A stretch of DNA of 64,000 nucleotides from an uncultured Bacilli bacterium (GCA_934131005.1 CAKOYV010000003.1:1-64000), one strand, 5' to 3'. Shown: positions 43,054 through 52,376, numbered from the stretch's first letter. A program made the numbers and translations. The notes: generated by a model not told the origin, from the sequence alone.

Positions 43054-44073
43054 TTAATTATATTCGGAAAAATAGAACTTAGCTAGACTATCCCATTCAT
43101 ATGACCATACTTTATAATTATTACTTAAAAATATTTTGTTTTCTAAATTGACATTTTTTATATAGTGATAAAATATTTTTTTGAGAATTAATTCTTTATC
43201 TATTAAAAACTGATAATTATCATGATATTTTTTAAAAAGAATATGTAGTATTTCTGATATGTTTGTATAAATAAATGGATAAATTTTATGTATTTTTATA
43301 TTATCAAAAGAAATCTTTTCTAAATATTCATATCCTTTTTTATAATCTATTAATTTTCGAACACTAGTGCTATAGGAAATACTTTGAAATATTTTATCAA
43401 TGTTATAGTTAATCTTTTCTGTAACAGCCTTGCCATTTTGCGATAACATTAACAAGAAAACAAGATTTGTATAGTCAATTTTATTGATGTTCTTTTGGCA
43501 AAGTTTATTATAAGCATCATTGATATTATCAAGATTTAATTCCCAAGTTTGATAATTTGCTACTACTTTTTTTATATAATTTTGAAAATTTATATCAGGA
43601 TTTTTTTTATAATTATTTAGAATTTTTATAGCCTCAACTAAAACTAGGGCTATTAGGTAATTGTTAAAAATTTTAAAGCTTATATTTTTATATTTATTGT
43701 TTAATTTTAGTCTATCATAATCAAAATACAAATGATTACTTTTATTAGCAAGATCATTTAAAAATTGGGAGGCTATATTTTTAGTTAGTGCTAAAGATAA
43801 GTGTTTAGTTAATATACTTATAGTTAAATCATCGTAGCCAAACCTTTTGAAATCAACAATAATATTTTTATAAAAGAAACTATAATCATATTTTTGGTAA
43901 TAATTATTAAAGATGCGTTTTAAGACTGATTCAAAATAGGTGTTATCTTGGTAGATTAGATAAAAATAATTATTATCAAATATTTTTAAGAATAATTCAC
44001 TGTAAATATAAGGAATTTTATTAAAAATAGTATTAAAGATATATGCAAATTTGTAACTCTTTTGGATATTCAT
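43054..44073 (-). CDS. Hypothetical protein, helical
   Basis: 339 residues, rich in Asn, Tyr, Lys and Ile, with no signal peptide or obvious membrane segment. It is probably all-alpha, with many short amphipathic helices (for example NIASQFLNDLANKSNHLYFD and YKKGYEYLEKISFDNIKIHKI). There is a clear aataggtgataac ribosome site before the ATG. It is divergent from the P-type ATPase gene. I do not recognise any family and assign no function. Confidence 0.6.
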   Translation of the reverse strand: MNIQKSYKFAYIFNTIFNKIPYIYSELFLKIFDNNYFYLIYQDNTYFESVLKRIFNNYYQKYDYSFFYKNIIVDFKRFGYDDLTISILTKHLSLALTKNIASQFLNDLANKSNHLYFDYDRLKLNNKYKNISFKIFNNYLIALVLVEAIKILNNYKKNPDINFQNYIKKVVANYQTWELNLDNINDAYNKLCQKNINKIDYTNLVFLLMLSQNGKAVTEKINYNIDKIFQSISYSTSVRKLIDYKKGYEYLEKISFDNIKIHKIYPFIYTNISEILHILFKKYHDNYQFLIDKELILKKIFYHYIKNVNLENKIFLSNNYKVWSYEWDSLAKFYFSEYN

Positions 44074-44195
44074 GTTATCACCTATTTATTAGTTTTAACT
44101 ATTTTTTCCATTTTATTTAATAATTGGCTTTTTTTGTCTATTTCTTTTAGTTCTTCTAAAGGTGTTTTGGGAATAATATTTTGTAGGTGATAATA

Positions 44196-46778
44196 ATGAA
44201 TGGTTTAAATAATAAAGAAGTTATTGCTAGTAGAAAAAAACATGGTACTAATCAAATTACAGGTATTAAAAATGATACTTTTTGGAAGTTACTTTTAGAA
44301 AGTTTAGGAGACCCAATTATTAGAATTTTACTGATAGCCTTAGGGATTAAAACTGTTTTTTTGATAAAAGATTTTGATTGGTATGAAACAGTTGGAATTG
44401 TAATTGCTATTATTATAGCATCATTTATTTCTGCTATTAGTGAATATGGCTCATCCAAGGCATTTGAGAGATTGCAAGAAGATGCTTCTAAAATTAAGTG
44501 TCGCGTTAGACGAGATGGTGATATTGTTGAGGTATTTATTGATGAGGTTGTTGTTCAGGATATTTTAATTTTAACTACAGGTGATAAAATAGGTGCTGAT
44601 GGTATTATTGTTGATGGGAATTTAGAGATAGATGAATCTTCAATGAATGGAGAGGCTGCTAGTGTTAGGAAGCGAAAAAATGATAGTGTTTATAGAGGTT
44701 GTGTAATTTATAATGGCTATGCTGAGGCTTTAGTTACAAAAGTTGGAAATGAAACTTATTATGGAAAAATGGTGCAAGAACTAGGAGAAGCTACGGGGAC
44801 AAGTCCCTTGAAGGAACGTCTTAACGGGCTTGCTAAAACAATTAGTAAATTGGGATATTTAGGTTCTATTTCGGTTAGTATAAGTTATTTATTTAATAAG
44901 ATTATTATCGCCAATGGTTTTAATGTTATGAAAATATTGACAACACTAGGAAATCCATCGTTATTATTTGCCTATATTTTACATGCTCTTACCCTATCAG
45001 TTACGATCATTGTAGTTAGTGTGCCAGAAGGGTTACCAATGATGGTTACTTTAGTTTTATCATCAAATATGCGAAGAATGCTTAAAAATAATGTTTTAGT
45101 ACGAAAATTAGTTGGTATAGAAACAGCTGGTAGTCTTAATATATTATTTACAGATAAAACAGGTACACTTACTAAAGGGAAATTAGAAGTTACTAATATT
45201 ATGCTTGGTAATAAAAAGAAATTTAATTCTATAAATAATCTTCATGGAGATGCTAAAAAAATATTAATTAATAATTTAGTTTATAATAATGAAAGTAGTT
45301 TAGATAGCAATAATATGATAATTGGGGGAAATATTACAGATAAAGCGTTATTAGATTTTGTTAAAATTAGAAAAGATGATAAAGTTAAAATAATAGATAA
45401 AGTATACTTTGATAGTAAAAATAAATATTCTCTGACTATTATTCAAGATGAGATAAAAAAATATAAATTAGTTAAGGGTGCTAGTGAAGTAATTTTACCT
45501 AAGTGTAGTAGATATTTAGATGAATTTGGTTATAAGCAATTAATACTACATAGAGATGTTTTGAATAAGGAGATTGATGAGGCTACTAATAAGGGAATAA
45601 GAGTTATATGTTTAGCTTATAATAATGATAGTGGTAAAAATTTAGATAATTTAATTTTACTGGGATTTCTCTTTATCAAAGATGAGGTACGTGATGAGAG
45701 CATTATGGGGGTTAAACTTATTAAAAATGCTGGTATTGATATTGTTATGATAACGGGAGATAATAAAAATACAGCTGTTAATATTGCTCGTGAGGTAGGA
45801 ATTATTAGTAGTTGTAATGATATGGCTATAACTAGTCGGGAACTTAATCGGATGAGTGATGAGGAGGTTATTAATAATTTATCGAAATTAAAAGTAATCG
45901 CCCGTGCAATGCCTGATGATAAAAGTAGACTTGTTAATTTGGCTAAGAAGTGTGGCTTAGTTGTGGGAATGACTGGAGATGGTGTTAATGATGCTATCGC
46001 GTTAAAGAGAGCTGATGTTGGATTTAGTATGGGAAGTGGAACTGAGGTTGCTAAAGAAGCTTCGGATATTGTTATAATAGATGATAATATTTTATCGATT
46101 GAAAAAGCTATTCTTTATGGTAGATGTATCTTTAAGAGTATTAGAAAATTTATTATTTTTCAGTTAACTGTTAATTTCTGTGCAGTTAGTATTAGTATTA
46201 TTGGACCATTTATTGGGATACCTACTCCTGTTACTGTTATTCAAATGTTATGGATTAATATGGTTATGGATACTTTAGCAGGACTCGCCTTCTCTTATGA
46301 ACCGGCTATGGATGAGTATATGTTAGAAAAGCCCAAAAGGAGAAATGAAGAAATTATTAATAAATATATGTTAAACGAAATACTTATTACAGGTCTTTAT
46401 AGTTCATTAATTTGTATATTATTTTTAAAAAATGATTTTATTCATAGTCTATTTAGAGATGGGGATAATGATAAATATTTGATGACAGCTTTCTTTGGAT
46501 TATTTATTTTTATGAGCATTTTTAATAGCTTTAATGCTAGAACTAATAGGTTGAATATACTTTCTAATATTACGAAAAATAAAGTGTTTTTAATAATTAC
46601 GCTCTTTATAGTCGTAGTACAAATTTTAATGATATATTATGGGGGCGATACTTTTAGAACGAGTGGACTTAATATACGAGAATTTATGATTATGGTTTTG
46701 ATAGCCTTAACAGTTATTCCTATTGATTTTTTAAGAAAAATATTTTTAAAGAGAAATAATTATTTAACGGGAGTTTAA
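44196..46778 (+). CDS. Calcium-transporting-type P2 ATPase
   Basis: 860-residue P-type ATPase of the PMCA/SERCA type. The start is the ATG at 44196 with taggtgataata upstream; a GTG nine bases earlier sits in the ribosome site. The actuator domain has IDESSMNGEAASVRK (TGE-like as NGE), the M4 ion site VVSVPEGLPMMV, the phosphorylation motif FTDKTGTLTKG, the KGASEVIL nucleotide site, and the hinge VVGMTGDGVNDAIALKRADVGFSMG. Ten helices are expected, with the C-terminal cluster from QMLWINMVMDTLAGLA. Ca export from the cytosol is inferred from the PEGL and NMVMD pattern. Confidence 0.92.
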   Translation: MNGLNNKEVIASRKKHGTNQITGIKNDTFWKLLLESLGDPIIRILLIALGIKTVFLIKDFDWYETVGIVIAIIIASFISAISEYGSSKAFERLQEDASKIKCRVRRDGDIVEVFIDEVVVQDILILTTGDKIGADGIIVDGNLEIDESSMNGEAASVRKRKNDSVYRGCVIYNGYAEALVTKVGNETYYGKMVQELGEATGTSPLKERLNGLAKTISKLGYLGSISVSISYLFNKIIIANGFNVMKILTTLGNPSLLFAYILHALTLSVTIIVVSVPEGLPMMVTLVLSSNMRRMLKNNVLVRKLVGIETAGSLNILFTDKTGTLTKGKLEVTNIMLGNKKKFNSINNLHGDAKKILINNLVYNNESSLDSNNMIIGGNITDKALLDFVKIRKDDKVKIIDKVYFDSKNKYSLTIIQDEIKKYKLVKGASEVILPKCSRYLDEFGYKQLILHRDVLNKEIDEATNKGIRVICLAYNNDSGKNLDNLILLGFLFIKDEVRDESIMGVKLIKNAGIDIVMITGDNKNTAVNIAREVGIISSCNDMAITSRELNRMSDEEVINNLSKLKVIARAMPDDKSRLVNLAKKCGLVVGMTGDGVNDAIALKRADVGFSMGSGTEVAKEASDIVIIDDNILSIEKAILYGRCIFKSIRKFIIFQLTVNFCAVSISIIGPFIGIPTPVTVIQMLWINMVMDTLAGLAFSYEPAMDEYMLEKPKRRNEEIINKYMLNEILITGLYSSLICILFLKNDFIHSLFRDGDNDKYLMTAFFGLFIFMSIFNSFNARTNRLNILSNITKNKVFLIITLFIVVVQILMIYYGGDTFRTSGLNIREFMIMVLIALTVIPIDFLRKIFLKRNNYLTGV

Positions 46779-46782
46779 AAGA

Positions 46783-46819
46783 AAAAGACTTAAGTTATTG
46801 AAATTAGCTTAAGTCTTTT
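46783..46819. terminator. Bidirectional terminator between ATPase and wall-enzyme cassette
   Basis: aaaagacttaag (46783-46794) pairs with cttaagtctttt (46808-46819), a 12-bp stem with T runs on both strands, between converging genes. Confidence 0.88.
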
Positions 46820-47687
46820 ATCCCATGCAAAGATATTGGTAATCTCCCCAAGTTTGTCTATCATTTGTAGTCCAAAGATCTATTTTTAAAATTTCCGTAC
46901 TCTTAGCACAAGCACCACATACATCTAATACAATTGCATCATATTTTTTCTTGCCAATTTTTAAAGTTAAAACATCTTTATCCTTAAAATTATAACCTGA
47001 TATAGGATTTTTAAAATCTGTATTTTCCATAGCAGTTGCAATAACAAGATAATTTTTGCCTTTATATTTGTAAGTTTTCCATCCTTTTTTAGTAGAACCT
47101 AAATTACTCTTTTTAACAGCATTTCGAAGAGTGCTATCGCCAAACGAGGTTAATCTTATTCTTTGTTTCTTTTTGCACGATTTTGACCCTCCTGTTACAT
47201 TAACACCATCTGATGCATCACTAGAGCTAATAGAAGATATGCCACGACTGTCATTTAAAGACTTAGAAATAGCATTATACTGTTTAGAGACCTTTTTTAA
47301 TAATTTTTCCTCTAACTCAGCATTCTTCTTATTTTGGGCTTCTTCTTGTAACTTAGCTAAATTTTTTACGGTATCTACGCTAACTCCGTTGACATAATGC
47401 CAACATGATTTGCTATCACTAAAATTAAATCCTGCATATTGCATAACACCAAAGACAATAGTTGGAATTAAGAAGATAGCAATAGTGTAAAGAACTCTTT
47501 TTAAGACAAAAGATAAAGTTTTATTACCAACATCGAAACTCAAAGCCCCTTTAGAAAAATCTATTGCTAGCATTACGATTAGGCCAATTGGGATTATGAT
47601 ATAGGCCATTTTTAATAGTTCTCTTACAAAATAGAATACACCCAACATAGTTATACAAGCATCTGTTAATTTTAAAATATTAAGCAT
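46818..47687 (-). CDS. VirB2/TrbC-like membrane domain fused to a double-psi barrel domain
   Basis: 289 residues. The N-terminal 95 residues form a hydrophobic domain with two to three helices (MAYIIIPIGLIVMLAIDFSK, LKRVLYTIAIFLIPTIVFGV) whose IPIGLIVML-DFSKG-RRxLYT-IFLIPT order resembles VirB2/TrbC pilin-like proteins. It ends SCWHYV. A charged coiled segment (110-150) and Ser-rich linker follow. The C-terminal part (about 180-289: YKGKNYLVIATAMENT, KDVLTLKIGKKKYDAIVLDV, CGACAKSTEILKIDLW) resembles RlpA/expansin-type barrels that act on peptidoglycan. The N-terminal domain is nearly identical in design to that of the gene at 48.4 kb. Confidence 0.65.
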   Translation of the reverse strand: MLNILKLTDACITMLGVFYFVRELLKMAYIIIPIGLIVMLAIDFSKGALSFDVGNKTLSFVLKRVLYTIAIFLIPTIVFGVMQYAGFNFSDSKSCWHYVNGVSVDTVKNLAKLQEEAQNKKNAELEEKLLKKVSKQYNAISKSLNDSRGISSISSSDASDGVNVTGGSKSCKKKQRIRLTSFGDSTLRNAVKKSNLGSTKKGWKTYKYKGKNYLVIATAMENTDFKNPISGYNFKDKDVLTLKIGKKKYDAIVLDVCGACAKSTEILKIDLWTTNDRQTWGDYQYLCMG

Positions 47688-47706
47688 TTTACATCACCTA
47701 CTAAGT

Positions 47707-48408
47707 CTAGACATCATTATTATGATTTAGAGTTATTTTTTCTTTTTTGATTATAAATTTATAAAATAGAATTCCTGATATTAATATTGCAATTATAACT
47801 ATTAAATTATTATTATTATTTTTAGGGGCTTTATATTTTTTAGAAATTTGAATATATAATTCATGATCTAGATTGTTTTTAGTATTAAAGTTCCAAATAT
47901 AAGTATTACCATTTACTTTATCAGCATTGCTATCAATTACTAGATAGTCAGATTTAATAGCAATTTTTACTTTTTTATTGATAAGGCATTTAAAAGAACC
48001 ACTTCCATTTATAATATAATAATCATTTGTTGAGTTGTAGTAAAAATCATCAAAACACGTATTAAAAATATAGGAGTTTTGAAAGGTATCATTTTTATAA
48101 AGATACGACAATTCTATTTTATTATTTTGAATATTTTTAGTATAAAAACCATCTATTTTATATCCTGGTGATAAATTAGAAGTTCTTAGACGATTTATTA
48201 CTTTTGTTCCAATTTCTTGATCAGTTGTATATTCGCCATTAGAAATTTGAAATAATTCATTTATTAAAATAGCCTTTTCATAGTCATTATTCTTTATGTT
48301 TAATGTTGCTTTATCTTCAATACTATATTTATTTACTTTCAATTCATAATCAGGTGTACATCCCGTTATGAATATACAAATTAATAGTAATGGTAGAATT
48401 TTTTTCAT
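47707..48408 (-). CDS. Lipoprotein with C-terminal membrane helix
   Basis: 233 residues. The lipoprotein signal MKKILPLLLICIFITGC has a lipobox (ITGC). A beta-rich extracytoplasmic domain with Cys at FNTCFDDFYYN and SFKCLINKK is followed by an Asn-rich stalk and a second membrane helix (about 202-217) and a basic tail. Double anchoring is unusual. The gene sits between the two proteins that share the VirB2-like domain and is co-oriented with short spacing, so it is likely part of the same cassette. No family recognised. Confidence 0.65.
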   Translation of the reverse strand: MKKILPLLLICIFITGCTPDYELKVNKYSIEDKATLNIKNNDYEKAILINELFQISNGEYTTDQEIGTKVINRLRTSNLSPGYKIDGFYTKNIQNNKIELSYLYKNDTFQNSYIFNTCFDDFYYNSTNDYYIINGSGSFKCLINKKVKIAIKSDYLVIDSNADKVNGNTYIWNFNTKNNLDHELYIQISKKYKAPKNNNNNLIVIIAILISGILFYKFIIKKEKITLNHNNDV

Positions 48409-48424
48409 TATATCAACCCCATTT

Positions 48425-49366
48425 TTATTTGGTTAAAAGACTCTTCAATTCCTTGCTGAATTTTTTAGTACCCGACTCCCAATCGTTACAGTCAGAGCCT
48501 GTGCCACAATAAATTGGTTTTATTGCTGAGAGTGATTTTTTATCATTTTCTATATATTTATCTTTTATTAATTTAGCATGATAACGAATAAATGCTTCTG
48601 GTGATGAAAACTTTGTATATTTGTGTCCTCTACATTTTTTAGAATTAGCTGTTGCAACGACTCCACCAAAATTATTGCAATCTCTAGAGGCTGATGATGA
48701 GAATCTTCCAGATTCATGGGCTTCTAAGCCAATTAAGAAAATAATATTCACGCTATAATCATTTTCAGCTTCAACATACTTTGAAGCGTACTTACTAACT
48801 TTTTTAAAACTACTACTAGAATTCATGGCCTTTTTTAATTGTTCTGCTGTTACGTTACTAGTTTTACTAATATTATTAAGATCTAGCCTTATTTTAGCTT
48901 TTTTTTTACTACTTTTTTTAGACTTAGTACTAGCTATTTTTCTTCCTTCAGATAAAGCATTATAATTCTCTAATATTTTTTTAACAGTTTCGTTAGTTGT
49001 TATTTCTTCTTCATCAAACTTATCATTTTGTGTCTTGATGGCTTCCCTTACTTCTGCAAAGCTAGCTTTTCCTAAATAAGCCCAACAAGAATTACTGTCT
49101 TCAAAATTTAGGCCTATTGCGGTCATAACGCCAAAGACAACGGTTGGGATTAAAAAGATTGCTAGCGTATAGAGAATTCTTCTTAGGGCATATGATAAGG
49201 CTTTGCTACTGTTATCTAAACTAAACACTCCCTTACTAAAATCAAGGGCTAACATTACTATTAGGCCAATTGGGATTACAATATAGGCCATTTTTAGTAA
49301 TTCTCTTATAAAATAAAATACTCCTAATCCTGCCATACAGGCATCTGTTACCATAAAATTAATCAT
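48425..49366 (-). CDS. VirB2/TrbC-like membrane domain fused to a glucosaminidase-like enzyme
   Basis: 313 residues. The first 100 residues are a membrane domain matching that of the gene at 46.8 kb (MAYIVIPIGLIVMLALDFSK, LRRILYTLAIFLIPTVVFGV, SCWAYLG). A Lys-rich linker (140-185) leads to a C-terminal lysozyme-like domain (about 195-313) with FLIGLEAHESGRFSSSAS, NNFGGVVA and KFSSPEAFIRYHAKLI, typical of GH73-type N-acetylglucosaminidases; the Glu in EAHESG is the likely catalytic acid. First gene of the three-gene cassette. Ribosome site gtaggtgtataa. Confidence 0.7.
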   Translation of the reverse strand: MINFMVTDACMAGLGVFYFIRELLKMAYIVIPIGLIVMLALDFSKGVFSLDNSSKALSYALRRILYTLAIFLIPTVVFGVMTAIGLNFEDSNSCWAYLGKASFAEVREAIKTQNDKFDEEEITTNETVKKILENYNALSEGRKIASTKSKKSSKKKAKIRLDLNNISKTSNVTAEQLKKAMNSSSSFKKVSKYASKYVEAENDYSVNIIFLIGLEAHESGRFSSSASRDCNNFGGVVATANSKKCRGHKYTKFSSPEAFIRYHAKLIKDKYIENDKKSLSAIKPIYCGTGSDCNDWESGTKKFSKELKSLLTK

Positions 49367-49478
49367 TTATACACCTACTCCATTTAATATTGGTTTATGT
49401 TATTATAGCATAGATACATAATAAATGTAAAATAAATAGAAAAGCAACTTATTCTTTATAATTATTTATTATCTAGTT

Positions 49479-50072
49479 TTAATTTTTGGTGATTCTTTTA
49501 AGAATTTCTTGATCACTAGAGAAAATACTTGTTACGTCAGATGCAAAGTTAGCAGCATCATCTTTAATATTTTGACAGATTGTTTCTTTATTATCATCTG
49601 ATAGTTCTAAATTATCAGAATTATTAATATTACAAGTAAATGAATCTAACGATTTATTATAATTTCCAGTAAAAATAACTTTGCTATCTGTAATATTCAT
49701 CTCCATGCTATAATTTAAATCACCCGTTTTATAGTTGTAGTTTGGAGTAAAAAATGATGAATATTCAGAATAATGATAAAGAATATTACCTAACATTTGA
49801 TTAGTTTGAGGATTGAAATACCATTCTTCACAATGAGCATCTTCACCGTTATCTACTTTTTCATAGTAACTATCAATATCAGTTGAAGAGATAGTTTTAA
49901 AATAGTTATCATCTTCAAGGACAAATCCTTGGTTGAAGAAAAAGTCTTTTATTTTATCTTTTGGTGAACGATAATATACTGCAAAATAGAAGATAATTAA
50001 AAAGATTATGATAGATACTATTGCAATAATCATCATTCTTTTATTTGTTTTTAGATTTTCTAATAATTCCAT
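49479..50072 (-). CDS. Hypothetical membrane-anchored protein
   Basis: 197 residues from the ATG at 50072, which has ggaggttcaa upstream (the GTG 12 bases before is inside the ribosome site). One N-terminal membrane helix (about 16-33) and an extracytoplasmic domain with three Cys (DAHCEEWYFNPQ, FTCNINN, ETICQNI) that could form disulfides. No family recognised. It lies upstream of the VirB2-like cassette on the same strand and diverges from the Tim44-like gene. Confidence 0.6.
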   Translation of the reverse strand: MELLENLKTNKRMMIIAIVSIIIFLIIFYFAVYYRSPKDKIKDFFFNQGFVLEDDNYFKTISSTDIDSYYEKVDNGEDAHCEEWYFNPQTNQMLGNILYHYSEYSSFFTPNYNYKTGDLNYSMEMNITDSKVIFTGNYNKSLDSFTCNINNSDNLELSDDNKETICQNIKDDAANFASDVTSIFSSDQEILKRITKN

Positions 50073-50091
50073 TTGAACCTCCACTTTTAGT

Positions 50092-50120
50092 TTGTCTTAA
50101 TAGTATGTTAAATTTATTAT
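50092..50120 (+). promoter_or_regulatory. Promoter of the Tim44-like gene
   Basis: TTGTCT (50092-50097), 17-base spacer, TATTAT (50115-50120). Start expected near 50127, 13 bases before the first ATG. Confidence 0.6.
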
Positions 50121-50139
50121 AGCATAGAAAATTATAAAT

Positions 50140-51057
50140 ATGTTAAAGAAATTTAATAATTATTTTTTATGTTGTAAATTAGAATTACTATTTATTGACA
50201 AAATTGATAATTATATCTACAATTTAAGAGAAAGTTGTGTGATAGAAAAAATGAAAATTTGGTGGAAGAAATTTTTTAAACTTAGTATTATTATTTTAAC
50301 TTGTTGTTTGTGCCAAGCTAATTTAGACAAGAATTATGTTATGATGGGATTGGAATATAAAAATTATAGAGTTAGTAATAGAAATGTTTCTTTCTTTTTA
50401 AGAGCTGGTGGTGGTACTAGTAGTAGTTCTTCCTCTTCTTCTACTAGTGGTAGTTCGCATGGTAGTGCTAAAAGTTATAATTCTAGATATAATCCCGTTT
50501 CTTCTTTTATTAACTTACTAATTTTTGGAGGGGTTGTTTTAATTATTAGTTCATATAAAAGAATGTATTTATTTATAAGGACTAGAAAAATGAATGATGA
50601 GTGTCAGAAGGTACAAGAAAAATTAGCTGTTGCTAATAAAAATTGGGATTATGATAAGATTGATGAAAATATTAGCAAAGCCTTTTATACTATTCAAAAT
50701 GATTGGACTAATATGAAAATTCAAGAAGCTAAAAAATATTTATCCAAAGACTTATATGAGAGATTTAAATCACAATTAGAATGGATGAGTTTTAAGGAAG
50801 AGAAAAATGTTTTAAAAGATATTAAATTGATTTGTAGTAAAATTATTATTATTAATGAAGTGAACAGTTATATTTGGGTTTATATTAAGGGAAGAATGAT
50901 TGATTATACAATCGATATTAATACTCATAAAAAAATTAATGGTAGTTATTCTAGAGGGACATTTGTTGAATTTTGGAAATTTAATTTAACTAAAGAAAGC
51001 TTATTTGTTTTGGATAAAATTAAACAGGAAGATGATTTTTATTCATTATTTGACTAA
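50140..51057 (+). CDS. Tim44-like domain membrane protein
   Basis: 305 residues from the first ATG; M38 (MKIWWKKFFKLSIIILTCCL) is an alternative that would start directly with a signal peptide, and both starts have weak ribosome sites. A Gly/Ser tract (GGGTSSSSSSSSTSGSS, 90-107) leads to a membrane helix (about 124-140) and a cytoplasmic domain with AFYTIQNDWTNMKIQEAKKY and LYERFKSQLEWM, the core of the bacterial Tim44-like fold. Relatives are uncharacterised and often occur near secretion genes. It ends at a bidirectional terminator. Confidence 0.7.
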   Translation: MLKKFNNYFLCCKLELLFIDKIDNYIYNLRESCVIEKMKIWWKKFFKLSIIILTCCLCQANLDKNYVMMGLEYKNYRVSNRNVSFFLRAGGGTSSSSSSSSTSGSSHGSAKSYNSRYNPVSSFINLLIFGGVVLIISSYKRMYLFIRTRKMNDECQKVQEKLAVANKNWDYDKIDENISKAFYTIQNDWTNMKIQEAKKYLSKDLYERFKSQLEWMSFKEEKNVLKDIKLICSKIIIINEVNSYIWVYIKGRMIDYTIDINTHKKINGSYSRGTFVEFWKFNLTKESLFVLDKIKQEDDFYSLFD

Positions 51058-51060
51058 ATT

Positions 51061-51090
51061 AAAACCACGTTTTTAAAGTTACGTGGTTTT
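51061..51090. terminator. Bidirectional terminator between Tim44-like and SDR genes
   Basis: aaaaccacgt (51061-51070) pairs with acgtggtttt (51081-51090), a 10-bp stem with T runs outward. Confidence 0.88.
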
Positions 51091-51093
51091 TGG

Positions 51094-51843
51094 TTATTTA
51101 GGAAAAGTTACTCTCTCCTGTGTTTTGGAATTAATTTTTAAAACTAACTTTATGGGAGCTAGTTTAGTTAATAATCGATTGATTTTCATGTTAGATGGAA
51201 TAATAATTAATTTGTTATTCATAGTTTCATCGATTGCTAATTTGGCAGCATAACTTGCCGTTATGAGTGGGACATTAAAGTGTACTTGAGCAACTTCTAG
51301 AAAATTTGTATCAACGGGTCCTGGACAAAAGATGGAAATTTTTACTAGAGAATTCATTTGTTTTAATTCTTCATAAATTGCTAAAGACAAGTTTAAGATA
51401 TAAGCTTTAGTAGCATAATAAGTGGCCATATAGGGTCCGGGCATAAAGCCTGCCATTGAAGCAACATTTAATATTCGGCCACTATTTTTTTCTACAAAAT
51501 CTTGAAGGAATAGTTTGGTTAAGATATGGTAAGCTTTAATATTTACATTTATCATATCTAATTCTTTATCAAGATTGGTTGCTGTAAAATTACCACTATC
51601 ACCAAATCCAGCATTATTTATTAAGAAATCAATATGTTCTTTTTTTAATTTGTGGTATAATTTATAACAATTTGATTCTTTGGATAAATCTAGAGCTATT
51701 ATTGTTGCTTTTTTGTCTTTATATATTTCTTGTAATTTTTGATGATTTCTTGCAACAACATATAATTCATGACCTAGGCTTAAAAGATAAAGTGCCATCT
51801 CTTTCCCCATGCCAGAAGTTGCACCTGTTATTAATACTTTCAT
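51094..51843 (-). CDS. Short-chain dehydrogenase/reductase
   Basis: 249-residue classical SDR. KVLITGATSGMGKEMALYL is the NAD(P)-binding TGxxxGxG; FLINNAGFG is the NNAG motif; LNVASMAGFMPGPYMATYYATKAYIL gives the Ser-Tyr-x-x-x-Lys catalytic set; ISIFCPGPVDTNF follows. Length normal. Acceptable aaaggtgatcta ribosome site. Substrate unknown; the PGPVDTNF and YYATKAY variants occur in fatty-acid or sugar-related SDRs of Bacillota. Confidence 0.92.
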   Translation of the reverse strand: MKVLITGATSGMGKEMALYLLSLGHELYVVARNHQKLQEIYKDKKATIIALDLSKESNCYKLYHKLKKEHIDFLINNAGFGDSGNFTATNLDKELDMINVNIKAYHILTKLFLQDFVEKNSGRILNVASMAGFMPGPYMATYYATKAYILNLSLAIYEELKQMNSLVKISIFCPGPVDTNFLEVAQVHFNVPLITASYAAKLAIDETMNNKLIIIPSNMKINRLLTKLAPIKLVLKINSKTQERVTFPK

Positions 51844-51858
51844 TAGATCACCTTTAAT

Positions 51859-52296
51859 TTATAAGTATGGTTTTAATAATTCAATGTTTTTTTGACCAAA
51901 ATCTAATAATTCTTTGGCTAATTTTAAAATATCTTTGTCGGCATCGTCTTGGAATCTATCTATTTTTTTAGAAATATCTACATTACCCATGGTGAATCCT
52001 TTTGTTAACATATCTGCTATTCTAGCATCACTGTTATCTTTCATTAGTTCCATATTCATACCTAATTTAGACATTATATCTGTCATTATTCCTTTATCTT
52101 TAGGTTCTATTTTATTCTTTTTTATAAGTTTTTTGGCTTTTTTCAAAAATTCTTCATAGTCTTTTAATTCTCCTTCAACTATTTTTTTGATTTTGTTATC
52201 TTTATTATTTAATATGTTTATTAAAGTTGTACAACTTTTTACTCCCATACTAGCATTTTGATAAATATATTCTAATAATTCATTATTTTCATTCAA
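51859..52296 (-). CDS. Helical hypothetical protein, ferritin-like
   Basis: 145 residues from a TTG at 52296 (gaggtgatagaa upstream; a GTG nine bases earlier lies in the ribosome site). The sequence is four amphipathic helices without hydrophobic spans: YIYQNASMGVKSCTTLINIL, KKIVEGELKDYEEFLKKAKK, a MSKLGMNMELM segment and KKIDRFQDDADKDILKLAKE. The pattern resembles four-helix, DUF2383-like or ferritin-like bundles with Glu and Asp on the helix faces. Alone between SDR and pflA. No function assigned. Confidence 0.55.
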   Translation of the reverse strand: MNENNELLEYIYQNASMGVKSCTTLINILNNKDNKIKKIVEGELKDYEEFLKKAKKLIKKNKIEPKDKGIMTDIMSKLGMNMELMKDNSDARIADMLTKGFTMGNVDISKKIDRFQDDADKDILKLAKELLDFGQKNIELLKPYL

Positions 52297-52346
52297 TTCT
52301 ATCACCTCATATTTATTATTGGCAAATTATTAAAAAACATACAAAA

Positions 52347-52376
52347 AAACTGTTGATATTTTACATCAATCAGTTT
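52347..52376 (-). terminator. pflA terminator
   Basis: Minus strand: aaactgattgat, loop gtaaaat, atcaacagttt, then ttttgt, with one bulged base. It overlaps the pflA stop. Confidence 0.75.
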
